Shown: positions 23,794-32,614, counted from the stretch's first letter. The stretch is 41,851 bases of DNA from Bacteroidia bacterium (GCA_025358025.1 JANYKW010000122.1:1-41851); one strand, 5' to 3'. Notes: generated by a model not told the origin, from the sequence alone. A program made the numbers and translations.

Positions 23794-24849
23794 CTATTTC
23801 AGTACCCTTTTTCCTACACCCTCCTTCGTGATCTTCACAGGCAAAATCAGACCGTTTTCATCAAAATACATCCTGTCCATGCAGGTTTCGCGGTGGTTGC
23901 CGTTTTTGGTTGTTAAGGGGCGGCGGTGGTAGACTATGAACCATTCATCGGTACCCGGAATGTTGATCACAGAATGGTGGCCCGCCCCGGTGGCAATGGC
24001 AGGATCCTGCTGCAGGATCTTTCCGATCCGTTTGAACGGTCCAAATGGCGAATCCCCGATGGCATAGGCCACGCTGTAGTCGGGGCCCGTCCAGCCTCCT
24101 TCCGACCACATCAGGTAATATTTCCCCTTTCTGACGAGCATGAAAGGTCCTTCCACATATTTTTCCGGAGTGATTGATTTGAAGATTGTGCCATCCTCAA
24201 AGGGCACAAATCCGGTGAAATCATCGTTCATCTTGCCGATATTGCAATGTCTCCAGCCTCCGTAGATCAGGTAATATTGTCCGTCGGTATCGCGGAAAGC
24301 GAATTGATCGATGGGCTGTGCACCATGGTAGAACTGATTGACCAATGGTTTCCCAAGATGGTCCGCAAAAGGCCCTTCCGGACGATCAGCCACGGCTACT
24401 CCGATTCCGCCCGGCTGGTCGTTGTTTTGGATATCGTTGGCTCCAAAGAAGAGAAAATATTTATCTCCCTTTTTGATGATCGAGGGCGCCCAGATCGCAT
24501 AACCCGCCCAGGAAATATTCTTCACATCGAGTACATGCGGGTGTTTTATCCAGTTAATCAAATCTTTCGAGGAGAAGGCATCCAGAAAGGTCTGTTTCAA
24601 GTATTGCGGATTTATGGTGTTTCTGCGTATTTTAAGCTGGTAATCGCTGAAAGCTGTTGGCGGCTCTACCACTCCGGACTCATCCGAATAGGTAGGATAA
24701 ATCCAGTAGGTGTCTCCAAAAATGATCCCTTCAGGATCTGCATACCAACCCGGAAAGAGGGGATTTCCTGAAATGGCAGCGTTTTTTTTATCCTGCGCGG
24801 ATGAATTGAAACTTACCAGGATGAATAGAATGAAGAGAGATAACTTCAT
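23794..24849 (-). CDS. Secreted GH43-family glycosidase
   Basis: The start at 24849 gives MKLSLFILFILVSFNSSAQ, a signal peptide; the longer frame from 24921 has no leader of this kind. The 351-residue enzyme is a five-bladed beta-propeller of family 43, mostly arabinofuranosidases, arabinanases and xylosidases. The three catalytic acids are visible: Asp38 in GWYADPEG (general base), Asp181 in QPIDQFAF (pKa modulator) and Glu233 in KYVEGPFML (general acid). IWAPSIIKKGDKYFLFFGAN, VADRPEGPF, MWSEGGWTGPDYSVAYA and GAGHHSVINIPGTDEWFIVY complete the pattern. It lies downstream of the kinase/HAD gene in the same direction with a 92-base gap. Arabinan or xylan side chains are plausible targets. Confidence 0.92.
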   Translation of the reverse strand: MKLSLFILFILVSFNSSAQDKKNAAISGNPLFPGWYADPEGIIFGDTYWIYPTYSDESGVVEPPTAFSDYQLKIRRNTINPQYLKQTFLDAFSSKDLINWIKHPHVLDVKNISWAGYAIWAPSIIKKGDKYFLFFGANDIQNNDQPGGIGVAVADRPEGPFADHLGKPLVNQFYHGAQPIDQFAFRDTDGQYYLIYGGWRHCNIGKMNDDFTGFVPFEDGTIFKSITPEKYVEGPFMLVRKGKYYLMWSEGGWTGPDYSVAYAIGDSPFGPFKRIGKILQQDPAIATGAGHHSVINIPGTDEWFIVYHRRPLTTKNGNHRETCMDRMYFDENGLILPVKITKEGVGKRVLK

Positions 24850-24919
24850 GATTTCATGAAAAATATTTGTGTTTTCTGCAAAGCAATAAATTTTCCGGTA
24901 CGCGGAAATACCCAAAGCC

Positions 24920-24943
24920 AATGGCTAACAGCTAACTGCCATT
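24920..24943 (-). repeat. Small hairpin at the end of the kinase/HAD gene
   Basis: AATGGC (24920-24925) and GCCATT (24938-24943) form a six-base inverted repeat around TAACAGCTAACT, which itself is a run of TAAC/GCTAAC units. It overlaps the last stop codon base of the gene at 24942. There is no T-run, so it may stabilise a 3' end rather than terminate. Confidence 0.35.
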
Positions 24944-26849
24944 AACTAATCCCCAACAACTCCAGCAACTGCTCCATCTGCGAAAAGTCTGAAATGATGA
25001 TGTCTGCTCCGGCTTTGATCAAGCGGGTGCGTTTGTGGGCATTCAGGCCATAGCGGCGCTGTTCGTTGCTGGCTAGTCCGACGGTGATGCCGTTGCGTTT
25101 GTGGGTCTCGCGGATCTCTACCGGACCATCGCCAAAAGTAATGATCTGTCCGGATTCGGTGGTGCCGATTGAATCAAGAATTTTATCCAGGACGATCTTT
25201 TTCGCTTCCTTGTTGATATCGCCCACTGCCCCAAAAATTCTGCCTTCGAAAAGATAGTCATACCCAAGAGCTCTGGCTTCACTCTTCACATCCTCTTCGT
25301 CAGTACCGCTTGCGAGATAAAGTTTGACCCCCGACTGGTATAGTCTTGTAAGAAAAGGAACTGCATTTTTCAGTGTGAAATCTTCGAGGGAGAGTTCAGC
25401 CCGCTGGAGTTTTTTCTCCCGCTCCCTGACCATCAGCAGCAATTCGTCGTTGTAGATTTTTTTGTATCCGAAGATATCCAGAATTTCATTTTCAGGAATA
25501 CAGCCAAACTCCCTGACCAGTGCAATCAATCCCTGCATCTGGACGAGGGTCTGTATGCCTGTTGTTTTGTCAATAAACTCGGCGACGCGCGTTTTCACTT
25601 TGTGGTAGAGAGCATCATCCGCATCTTTGTAATTTTTGCCCAGAATGGCTTTGATCATCATCGGGTTCATGATCTCTTCCCAGCCTTCGCGCAGCGTTGA
25701 GATGGTTCCGTCGTGGTCAAAAATCGCATATTTCGGACAAATATCTTTTTGCAGCAGAGATTGATCAACGATCTCAATATCGCTTTCTCCAAGGTATTTA
25801 GCCATACGGATCTCCTCTGCCAGTTCATGGTGGTAAATAAAATCGCAATTCTCTCCGATGTACAAAATCTCCTCCGGAGTAGCCGTACCGCACTGGAAAA
25901 GCTTTTGAACCGTTACACCAGCCACCAGGGCACCCAATTCTGCAGCCTCCTGCATCGAATAGCCTGCTGCCAAGGCGCCCGCCGCACCGGCCAGATAGCT
26001 GTCTCCTGCACCTACGGTATCAACTTTTGACATGATCATCAGTCCGGGCACTTCAGATATACCCGTCGAATCAATTGTGAGTGATCCCTTGCTTCCCCTG
26101 GTCACAAAAAGGGGTTTGCCAAATTTTCCATAAAGTTGCTTTGCTGAAGAGACGACTTCAGAATAGAGAACTACTTCATCCGGCTTCTTGTTAAGGCCGC
26201 AAAGACGTGCAGCTTCAGTGTCATTCATCTTCCGGATGGAACCGTCATAAAAGTCGTTGAAGTTGCGGCTGTCGACGATAAAATTCTTTCTTGGAAAGTT
26301 TTGGATCACCTCGACAAGCCGTTTCCTGAAATATTCGGTATGAATACCGGAAGGCACTTGCTGGTTAATGATCACCAGATCTACTTGGGGTATTTCACGT
26401 ACCAGGCTTTCAATCAGGCGGTCAGCAGTAGCTTGTGACAAAATGTTGTAGTTGCCAAAGTCGACGCGGCCGAGCTCGAAATCATCGATATATGGTTTGG
26501 CATAGGTGTGGGTGTACCACTCCTCTTCCTGCACCAGCAAGTTGGTTGGATCTATACCTGTGGCAGTCATGATTCGCTTCATTTCCGCACCGAAAGGATC
26601 GGTGCCAATTACTCCGAAAGCGTGGATCTCTTTGATTCCTATGGCTGCCAGGTTGTTGGTAACATTCCCTGCACCTCCGAGTGAGTATCGCTGCTGTCGA
26701 ACAGGTCTGGTAGCCTGGTTTGTTTCGACAGAGATCTCACTCATCGCTTCATCGATGAACCAGTAGGCATCGCAGCAAAAGTCGCCCAAAACGGCAATTT
26801 TAACGGCGCTGATATCCGATAGTATTTTTTGTAGTTGTTTCTTTTCCAT
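24942..26849 (-). CDS. PfkB-type carbohydrate kinase fused to a HAD phosphatase
   Basis: This 635-residue cytoplasmic protein joins two enzymes. The N-terminal 340 residues form a ribokinase-fold kinase whose start, VLGDFCCDAYWFIDEAMSEI, looks like the kinase domain of HldE/RfaE, which phosphorylates heptose 7-phosphate at C1. GGAGNVTNNLAA (58-69) contacts substrate, and DTVGAGD (277-283) carries catalytic Asp283. The C-terminal part is a HAD hydrolase: motif I FDHDGT with nucleophile Asp378 and Asp380, motif II LASGTDEED (Ser514), and motif IV FGDGPVEI (573-578). A helical cap lies between 385 and 490. HldE normally carries a nucleotidyltransferase instead, which is absent. The HAD part looks like the phosphoglycolate-phosphatase group, not GmhB. 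It is flanked by GH43 and a secreted glycosidase-like gene. Substrates are unknown. Confidence 0.85.
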   Translation of the reverse strand: MEKKQLQKILSDISAVKIAVLGDFCCDAYWFIDEAMSEISVETNQATRPVRQQRYSLGGAGNVTNNLAAIGIKEIHAFGVIGTDPFGAEMKRIMTATGIDPTNLLVQEEEWYTHTYAKPYIDDFELGRVDFGNYNILSQATADRLIESLVREIPQVDLVIINQQVPSGIHTEYFRKRLVEVIQNFPRKNFIVDSRNFNDFYDGSIRKMNDTEAARLCGLNKKPDEVVLYSEVVSSAKQLYGKFGKPLFVTRGSKGSLTIDSTGISEVPGLMIMSKVDTVGAGDSYLAGAAGALAAGYSMQEAAELGALVAGVTVQKLFQCGTATPEEILYIGENCDFIYHHELAEEIRMAKYLGESDIEIVDQSLLQKDICPKYAIFDHDGTISTLREGWEEIMNPMMIKAILGKNYKDADDALYHKVKTRVAEFIDKTTGIQTLVQMQGLIALVREFGCIPENEILDIFGYKKIYNDELLLMVREREKKLQRAELSLEDFTLKNAVPFLTRLYQSGVKLYLASGTDEEDVKSEARALGYDYLFEGRIFGAVGDINKEAKKIVLDKILDSIGTTESGQIITFGDGPVEIRETHKRNGITVGLASNEQRRYGLNAHKRTRLIKAGADIIISDFSQMEQLLELLGIS

Positions 26850-26927
26850 TTGGTTGATTGCTATTTATTAAGTTAAAAATTACACAGAGTCACAAGGAGA
26901 AAAACAGAGTTACTTGGCGTAAAAATA

Positions 26928-28163
26928 TTATTTTTTTGTTGTTTTTTCTTTTGGAAACAGGTAGATTGCTGCGTCACCCGGATCAAGTTCCATAGCGGAT
27001 TCATAGGCACCTGCCGGAACTATGGAGCCGTCTTTCAGTATTTTCCTGACGGATTCATCTCCATATAACACAAGGTTGATGCTGTTCAGAAAGTCTTTGT
27101 TTACAACTACCAGATAATTATTTTCATCCTTTTCCAGCAGCGAAACCAAAATCGGTGCTCCATTGCTGTCCAGTACTTTGATGGCTTCAGGAAGGGTGGT
27201 CAGGCGAATTGTCCCGGAAGGAATCATCCCTTTTGCTGCATGCCTTACCCACACCATTTTGGCCCCCAGAAAAACACCCGACAGCGTTTTGATCTCTTCG
27301 CTCATCTGTTTGACCCTGTCATACACCACGCTCCTCTTACCTGAAGCGCTGATCGGAGCGCCTCGCTGATCTTCAGATGAAGCTGCATTGACGGAAGTGG
27401 CCGACCAATACGTGAAATACTGGATTCCCTGTGCTCCGTAAGCCAGGTCGCTGTAAACCTGTAATCGTATGGAAGCCAGTGTCTGAGGGGTCAGATGTCC
27501 ATCGTCGTAATTGGTTGTCAGCGCGAAGGCCCAAAATGGTTTATTTGCTTTTTTTGCTTCGGAAGAAAACTGTTCGAGATTTTCGTACCAGGTTTTGGAA
27601 AGACGATCCTTCAGCACCGGATAGTAGTCGAAAGAGAGAAATTGCAAGGGAATCATTGATGCACATTCACGCACATATTTTCGGTAGTCACCGGTACCAA
27701 GCTGCTTCACTGAATCAGCAAAATTTGGAAACAGGTTTACGTAACAAAAATGTTTGCTGTCGACAGTCTGAATCCGTTTTCCCCAGTCTCCCAATTCTTT
27801 AAACTGAGCTATGCCCGGTTCATCAATCAAGTGGTAACCAGCAACTGCGGGATGGTTCATCAGCAGTCTTACAGTTTTTTCAGGATCAGATTTTAGTTCA
27901 GGACAGGATACCACCATCTTTGCACCCACTTTTGCTGCAGCATCCAAAGCCTTTTGTAATGCATCCAGATTTGGGAAGAAGCTCAGCGAATGAGTTATTC
28001 CGGCATCCTTCATCTCCTGATACCGTTCTACAGATGTTTCAGATGAAGGAATACTGTACCAGGCGAGAATGGGAATCTGACCATCTGAATTTAATTTTTC
28101 CTGGGAATAGGTATTTCCGGTGAAAAGAAGCAATATCAGCAGGATCGTACCATATTTTTTCAT
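26928..28163 (-). CDS. Secreted GH-A-clan-like TIM-barrel protein
   Basis: The 411-residue exported protein (MKKYGTILLILLLFTGNTYS, signal ending near YSQ) resembles clan GH-A barrel glycosidases such as the GH42 and GH5 relatives. The clearest site is HPAVAGYHLIDEPGIAQF, where the Glu of DEPG would be the acid/base at the end of strand four. Other barrel parts are PILAWYSIPSSETSVERY, EMKDAGITHSLSFFPNL, KPFWAFALTTNY and DLAYGAQGIQYFTYWSATS. A second carboxylate at strand seven is not obvious. The C-terminal 100 residues, with LVVVNKDFLNSINLVLYG and AMELDPGDAAIYLF, form a beta-sandwich like that of GH42-type enzymes. It ends 78 bases before the kinase/HAD gene and begins two bases after the amidohydrolase stop, so they are cotranscribed. 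Family placement is provisional. Confidence 0.62.
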   Translation of the reverse strand: MKKYGTILLILLLFTGNTYSQEKLNSDGQIPILAWYSIPSSETSVERYQEMKDAGITHSLSFFPNLDALQKALDAAAKVGAKMVVSCPELKSDPEKTVRLLMNHPAVAGYHLIDEPGIAQFKELGDWGKRIQTVDSKHFCYVNLFPNFADSVKQLGTGDYRKYVRECASMIPLQFLSFDYYPVLKDRLSKTWYENLEQFSSEAKKANKPFWAFALTTNYDDGHLTPQTLASIRLQVYSDLAYGAQGIQYFTYWSATSVNAASSEDQRGAPISASGKRSVVYDRVKQMSEEIKTLSGVFLGAKMVWVRHAAKGMIPSGTIRLTTLPEAIKVLDSNGAPILVSLLEKDENNYLVVVNKDFLNSINLVLYGDESVRKILKDGSIVPAGAYESAMELDPGDAAIYLFPKEKTTKK

Positions 28164-28165
28164 CC

Positions 28166-29539
28166 TTATTCTGGTATAATTTTAAGATTATATATACTGA
28201 TCGCATTCGTCCGGAGAATCTTTTTTGTAATATCCATTGCTTCATCCTCGGTTAGATACCCCTCCTTAACCATCTGAATCAGCGTCATGGAAACAGTTTC
28301 CCTTGCCAGAACAGATGCTCCGTAAGCTCCTTCAACCGTCTGGCTGTCACCTCCATAGGCCATAATCTTATTCGATGGTACAGTTTCAATATACTCCTGC
28401 AGATAACGTCGGGTAAATGCAGGAGAAATTAGTGCAGACCATGCCATGTCGATGTACACATTTGGAAAATTCTTCGCCAGGGTAGCCATCTCTCCTCCAA
28501 AAGGATAGCTTGCATGGAGTATGCAAAATTTCAAAGCCGGAAATTTAAAAAATGCTTTGGTAAGACCGGTAGGATCAGCGTTTGTTATTTCGTTGCCGCT
28601 GCCTGTCTGGAGTCCGGTGTGAATTTGAACAGGAAGTTTATACTTCTCGCAGAGGCTTAAAAGTTTAAAGAAGAGGAAATCCTGCAATGGCTTGGCCTCT
28701 TCAAAAGGGAACAGGCGATCCGGATTTGCCTTCATCTTATCAAAAACAGCAGTGGCAGTTTCCCTCGAAACATCATCAAACTTGAGCGTGCGGTAGTAGG
28801 CAACACCAAACTTTGCTCCCTGGATGCCTTTCTTAATATCCTGATCAAACACACTGTCGATAAGTAATTCGAGTTCAGGGAGCGTCGAAAATTCCCTGCC
28901 ATAAAAGCTTAATCTGGTCTTCATCTTGTTGTAACCGAAGAAGCTGATATACTTGTCGTATACAAAAAACCTTCTGAAATTACAATTCCCCTCTTTCTCG
29001 ACATCCCTTGGATTTGTGGTGTTGTACTCCATGATCAGGCAGGCATCGATCTTCGATTTTTCCTTCAGGATCTTTTCATAGTACCCGGCTTTGTGAGCTT
29101 CTTTGATTCTTTTAGACAGTTCAAGGTATGTTTGCTCATTTAGATCGTCGATACCATAAAGATCTTTGGCCGAAATCAGGATGGATCTGCCATATGCAGT
29201 GGCTCTCATGTTCGACCAACCATCCCTGACTGCATACCATTTCTCTTCCAGGCTAACATCTTTGCCTTTCAAAATAGTATAGATTTTGTCTGACAGCACG
29301 CCGGATGAGATGAGGTCTGAGGCCTGGTAGTTGGTAAACAAGCAGCTAAAGTCAGTGGCACTGGCGAGCGCCTCATTTTCGCTCATGATATGTTCATGCG
29401 TATCTATTAATCGTATGGCATTCACAGATTTTACGATCCTTTGCTCAAAACCGGATTTTGGCAAAGGACGAATCTGAGCATTGATAATCTGGACGAACGA
29501 AAATGTCAGAACAACCAGATATACGCTTAATTTAACCAT
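28166..29539 (-). CDS. Secreted amidohydrolase-family protein (Amidohydro_2 type)
   Basis: The 457-residue protein has a signal peptide (MVKLSVYLVVLTFSFVQIIN, ending near AQIRP) and a metal-dependent TIM-barrel hydrolase core. RLIDTHEHI near residue 45 is the HxH-type metal site, LPVQIHTGLQTGSGNE gives a further His, KFCILHASYPFGGEMATLAK a third, and MAYGGDSQTVEGAYG the final Asp. The pattern resembles PF04909 decarboxylase/lactonase-type and uronate-isomerase-like proteins. Exported members in PULs may hydrolyse lactones or act on uronates; this is not decidable here. It stops two bases from the next gene and starts 24 bases after the MFS stop, so it is within one transcript. Length and gene context do not define the substrate. 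Confidence 0.75.
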   Translation of the reverse strand: MVKLSVYLVVLTFSFVQIINAQIRPLPKSGFEQRIVKSVNAIRLIDTHEHIMSENEALASATDFSCLFTNYQASDLISSGVLSDKIYTILKGKDVSLEEKWYAVRDGWSNMRATAYGRSILISAKDLYGIDDLNEQTYLELSKRIKEAHKAGYYEKILKEKSKIDACLIMEYNTTNPRDVEKEGNCNFRRFFVYDKYISFFGYNKMKTRLSFYGREFSTLPELELLIDSVFDQDIKKGIQGAKFGVAYYRTLKFDDVSRETATAVFDKMKANPDRLFPFEEAKPLQDFLFFKLLSLCEKYKLPVQIHTGLQTGSGNEITNADPTGLTKAFFKFPALKFCILHASYPFGGEMATLAKNFPNVYIDMAWSALISPAFTRRYLQEYIETVPSNKIMAYGGDSQTVEGAYGASVLARETVSMTLIQMVKEGYLTEDEAMDITKKILRTNAISIYNLKIIPE

Positions 29540-29563
29540 AAGGATTTATTCTAACCTCTCTGA

Positions 29564-30718
29564 TTACTGGCTCTTACGCACATAAAAGGATACCCAGAGA
29601 AGGTAAAGCATACAACCTCCGATTACAAACAGACTTGCCATAGGACCAAACACAGTACTTACATAACCCATGGCCAAAGGAACGAATGCACCTCCTGAAA
29701 CGGCCATAATCAGCAATCCGGAGATCTCATTGGCACGATCAGGCATTTTAGCCAGCGCCATGGTGAAAATGATCGGAAACAGATTGCCTGCACCCAGACC
29801 AATTACCATGATGGATACAAATGCAACGGTATTATTTGGCGCGAGGAATACCCCCAGAACTCCCAAAAGTGCTAAAAGCGTGGTTAGTAACAGAAATACA
29901 CGGGGTTTGATCCAGTTAAGAATGATAGCACCCAAAAAACGGGAAATGGTTTCGCCGGCGAAAAACCAGCTTATTCCGATTACAGCCTTGTCGAGCGTTA
30001 ATCCATATTTGGCAATCAAAACATTTGCAATATTGGTGTTGATAGCAACTTCAGCTCCAACAATCAGGAATATGGAGAGCGCCATGAAAGCGACAAACCG
30101 GTTTTTCAGCAATCCAAAGCAGGAGGCAAAGGAGGCAGGTTTACGATCCGGTTTCGACTCTTTGATCGGAGTCATCGAAAGCCACAATGCCGCCAATAAG
30201 GAGGTTAGTCCATAAATAGCAAAAACCAGCTTCCAGTTTCCAAAATGCAATGCCATAAAGGAAGCTATGATCGGACCCGAAAAAGAGATGATTGCCTTTA
30301 CAAATTGCGAAGTACTCATGTAACTGGCAAGTTTTTCTTCAGGGGAAACATCCTGCAGCAAAGGATTGGCGGAAACCTGAATCACAGTATTTCCAATTCC
30401 GAGAAGAATGAAGGAGGCAAACATCATTCCGAACGAATAATGCACAAATGGCAAACCTAGTCCAACAGCCTGAATAACCATCCCAATGTTCAGCATATTC
30501 CTTTTACCATATTTGTCCTGCAAGACTCCGATCGGAACCGATAAAACAAAGAACCAAAGCAATACCATCATCGGAAGAAACTGCACAATAAAGTCTGTCA
30601 ATCCAAAGTCTTGTTTGATATATCCTGTGGCAGTACCAATTATGTCAATAAATCCCATCACCATAAAGGAGAGGAATACAGGAAGTAATTTTTGAAGGCC
30701 GATGTTTTTACTAGTCAT
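29564..30718 (-). CDS. MFS sugar transporter (FucP-like)
   Basis: The 384-residue inner-membrane protein has twelve predicted helices and the layout of the FHS/FucP-like sugar:proton symporters. Seen are MVMGFIDIIGTATGYIKQDF in TM1, PIGVLQDKYGKRNML (the MFS loop motif between TM2 and TM3), SFILLGIGNTVIQVSANPLL in TM4, LGAIILNWIKPRVFLLL in the second half, and VIGLGAGNLFPIIFTMAL. It would import a monosaccharide released by the secreted enzymes at 23794-29539. Its start is preceded by a 10-base tandem repeat. It is the transporter of the sugar-catabolic cluster and lies between the SIS isomerase and the amidohydrolase. Confidence 0.9.
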   Translation of the reverse strand: MTSKNIGLQKLLPVFLSFMVMGFIDIIGTATGYIKQDFGLTDFIVQFLPMMVLLWFFVLSVPIGVLQDKYGKRNMLNIGMVIQAVGLGLPFVHYSFGMMFASFILLGIGNTVIQVSANPLLQDVSPEEKLASYMSTSQFVKAIISFSGPIIASFMALHFGNWKLVFAIYGLTSLLAALWLSMTPIKESKPDRKPASFASCFGLLKNRFVAFMALSIFLIVGAEVAINTNIANVLIAKYGLTLDKAVIGISWFFAGETISRFLGAIILNWIKPRVFLLLTTLLALLGVLGVFLAPNNTVAFVSIMVIGLGAGNLFPIIFTMALAKMPDRANEISGLLIMAVSGGAFVPLAMGYVSTVFGPMASLFVIGGCMLYLLWVSFYVRKSQ

Positions 30719-30732
30719 GATCTAATTTTTTT

Positions 30733-30762
30733 AGTTTGAAATAGTTTAAAATAGTTTGAAAT
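30733..30762 (-). repeat. Three 10-base direct repeats upstream of the MFS gene
   Basis: AGTTTGAAAT occurs at 30733-30742 and 30753-30762, with AGTTTAAAAT between them (30743-30752). The copies are spaced one helical turn apart and start 14 bases before the MFS start codon on the minus strand. They may be a regulator site or the result of slippage. No promoter hexamers stand out. Confidence 0.6.
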
Positions 30763-30809
30763 AGATGGGTGTGTAATCTGAACTCTGTCTGTTGATTTTT
30801 ACTTTGATT

Positions 30810-31481
30810 TCATATTCCCTTATATCCTTTTATTTCCATTTTCCCGAAGAAATGGTGCTCCACCGCAAGGCAAAGTACATGATATACAGGCAAATGAAGC
30901 TCCTGTACCATGAAGGTGCGCCTTCCGGGTACGTTGATCAGGGTATCGCAAAATGCCTTCATTTTGCCACCCGTTTCACCGGTCAGACCGATCACTTTCA
31001 GGTCCATAGCCTTGGCGACAATGCATGCATCCAGAACGTTCTGCGAATTGCCGGAGCTGCTGATTCCGAGTAAAATATCGTCTTTCTTGCCATATCCTAC
31101 CACCTGCTGGGCGAATATAATGTCTCCATCGATGTCGTTGGCGACCGCAGTAATCAGCGCTGAATGAGCCGTCAAAGAGATGGCCGGCAATCCCTGCTGG
31201 AGATGTTGAGCCAGATAGCTTCCCCGTTCGGGGGAGATTGCGGCAAGTTTTTCCTGAACAATGTGCTTTATAGGCCTTTTCAACTCAAAGCTTTTCATCA
31301 GTTCACCCACAACATGTTCAGAATCTGAACAGCTTCCGCCATTACCGCAAACGAGAATTTTGCCTCCCTGTTCGTAACAGGCAATCAGCCGGGTGCAGGC
31401 ATCTTCGATGGAAGGTCTTACCACATCCAGAGAAGGATATCTTTCACAAAGCTGATCAATTAATGCTGTTTGATCCATCAT
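30810..31481 (-). CDS. SIS-domain isomerase, GmhA-like (sedoheptulose-7-phosphate-isomerase type)
   Basis: This 223-residue cytoplasmic protein has the core of GmhA, the isomerase that converts sedoheptulose 7-phosphate into heptose 7-phosphate. CGNGGSCSDSEHVVGELMKS (45-64) corresponds to the GmhA phosphate loop and carries Glu61, LLGISSSGNSQNVLDA (137-152) is the second phosphate site, and FMVQELHLPVYHVLCLAVEH (190-209) matches the QExH catalytic histidine segment (His196). An insertion of about 25 residues around HIVQEKLAAISPERGSYLAQ distinguishes it from plain GmhA. It begins nine bases after the ROK gene's stop. A heptose or an unusual ketose phosphate is possible; so is a hexose phosphate. 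Confidence 0.82.
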   Translation of the reverse strand: MMDQTALIDQLCERYPSLDVVRPSIEDACTRLIACYEQGGKILVCGNGGSCSDSEHVVGELMKSFELKRPIKHIVQEKLAAISPERGSYLAQHLQQGLPAISLTAHSALITAVANDIDGDIIFAQQVVGYGKKDDILLGISSSGNSQNVLDACIVAKAMDLKVIGLTGETGGKMKAFCDTLINVPGRRTFMVQELHLPVYHVLCLAVEHHFFGKMEIKGYKGI

Positions 31482-31490
31482 GGTAAGATA

Positions 31491-32474
31491 TTAAAATTTG
31501 TTCTCATAGATCGCAACACACAAAGCTGCATAATCGCCGATAGTATCACCAAGGGTTGCCGGTACAATCCTGCAAACTTTCATAGAAAGTGGAATGGCTT
31601 CCTGCTCCAAAATCCGGTCGATGTGTGGGCGGAAGAGATTTTCGTTCCTTGAATAGATACTGCCGATCACAATACACTGGGGATTGAGTACGTCAACCAG
31701 AATGGCCAGTCCGCGACCCAGGTATTCGCCCGAGATGCGGATGATTTCGAGCGCGGTTTCATCCCCTTGCTGCGCTGCGATGGCCACTGCCTTTGCATCG
31801 ATATTTTCGGCCAAAGCCACAGTTGGACAAAAACCTACAGGGATGTTTTTCGCCAGACTTTCAAGCACCACTGCTTTCGCCAGCTGGGCAATTCCACCAC
31901 CCGAGCAGAATCCTTCGAAAGAGCCCGCTTTTCCAAATCCGATGGGCCCGGAGTCGGCAAGCCTCATGTGGCCCACTTCGCCTCCCAGATCGTTGGTTCC
32001 GGCATAGAGGTTGCCGTTTAAGATGAGCCCCGATCCCATCCCTGTACCGAAAGTAAGGAAGATCATGTTGCGGGTTCCTTTGCCTGCACCCATGAGCCAT
32101 TCGGCCAGAGCACACGCGTTTGCATCATTTTGAATGGCTGCAGGAACTCCATAGGCCTCTTCAAAGATTTTGACGATTGGCACGTTGTCCCAACCGGGAA
32201 GATTGGGTGGTGAATAGATTTCCCCCTTGACAGAATCAAGCGGTCCTCCGCAACTAATTCCTATTCTTTTAAGTCTGTTTTGCGGAAATTCCAACAAAAG
32301 CGAGTCGATGTGCGTCTTAAATTCCGCAATAATTTTTTCCCATCCGCGTTCTGTCCGGGTCTCAAAAAAGATTTTTCGAAGAATTGTAAAGTTCTCGTTA
32401 CCAATGACTACACTGCATTTTGTTCCGCCGATATCGAGACCGATGTAAAATTGGCTAGCGTTTGATTCCATCAT
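31491..32474 (-). CDS. ROK-family sugar kinase without the zinc cysteines
   Basis: The start at 32474 gives MMESNASQFYIGLDIGGTKC; the longer reading to 32540 has no supporting site, and ATG codons at 32495 and 32471 are alternatives. The 327-residue protein has the ROK pattern: LDIGGTKCSVVIG (ATP phosphate site), ISCGGPLDSVKGEIYSPPNL, AIQNDANACALAEWLMGAG with the catalytic Asp, FLTFGTGMGSGLILNGNLYA and DLGGEVGHMRL. After GHM most ROK proteins bind zinc through CxCGxxGC, but here the equivalent stretch reads GFGKAGSFEG, with none of the three cysteines. There is no N-terminal DNA-binding domain, so it is a kinase rather than a repressor. It is the first gene of the minus-strand cluster and likely phosphorylates the imported sugar. 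Confidence 0.88.
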   Translation of the reverse strand: MMESNASQFYIGLDIGGTKCSVVIGNENFTILRKIFFETRTERGWEKIIAEFKTHIDSLLLEFPQNRLKRIGISCGGPLDSVKGEIYSPPNLPGWDNVPIVKIFEEAYGVPAAIQNDANACALAEWLMGAGKGTRNMIFLTFGTGMGSGLILNGNLYAGTNDLGGEVGHMRLADSGPIGFGKAGSFEGFCSGGGIAQLAKAVVLESLAKNIPVGFCPTVALAENIDAKAVAIAAQQGDETALEIIRISGEYLGRGLAILVDVLNPQCIVIGSIYSRNENLFRPHIDRILEQEAIPLSMKVCRIVPATLGDTIGDYAALCVAIYENKF

Positions 32475-32614
32475 AGTAAATTCTTTAGAGGCCATTCGGT
32501 ATGGATTCAGCACGAAAATCCATACAAATTGAAGTAGCAAGTTATTAGATCTTCAAAAGTAGTTTTTTTCTTCACTTTTAAATACAGTCTGGTCAATAGA
32601 TTTTTGATTATCCT

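Noticed and set aside
26850-26927. ACACAGAGTCACAAGGAG-like stretch between two genes
   Set aside because: It resembles low-complexity intergenic sequence, with no repeated unit long enough to call a repeat.
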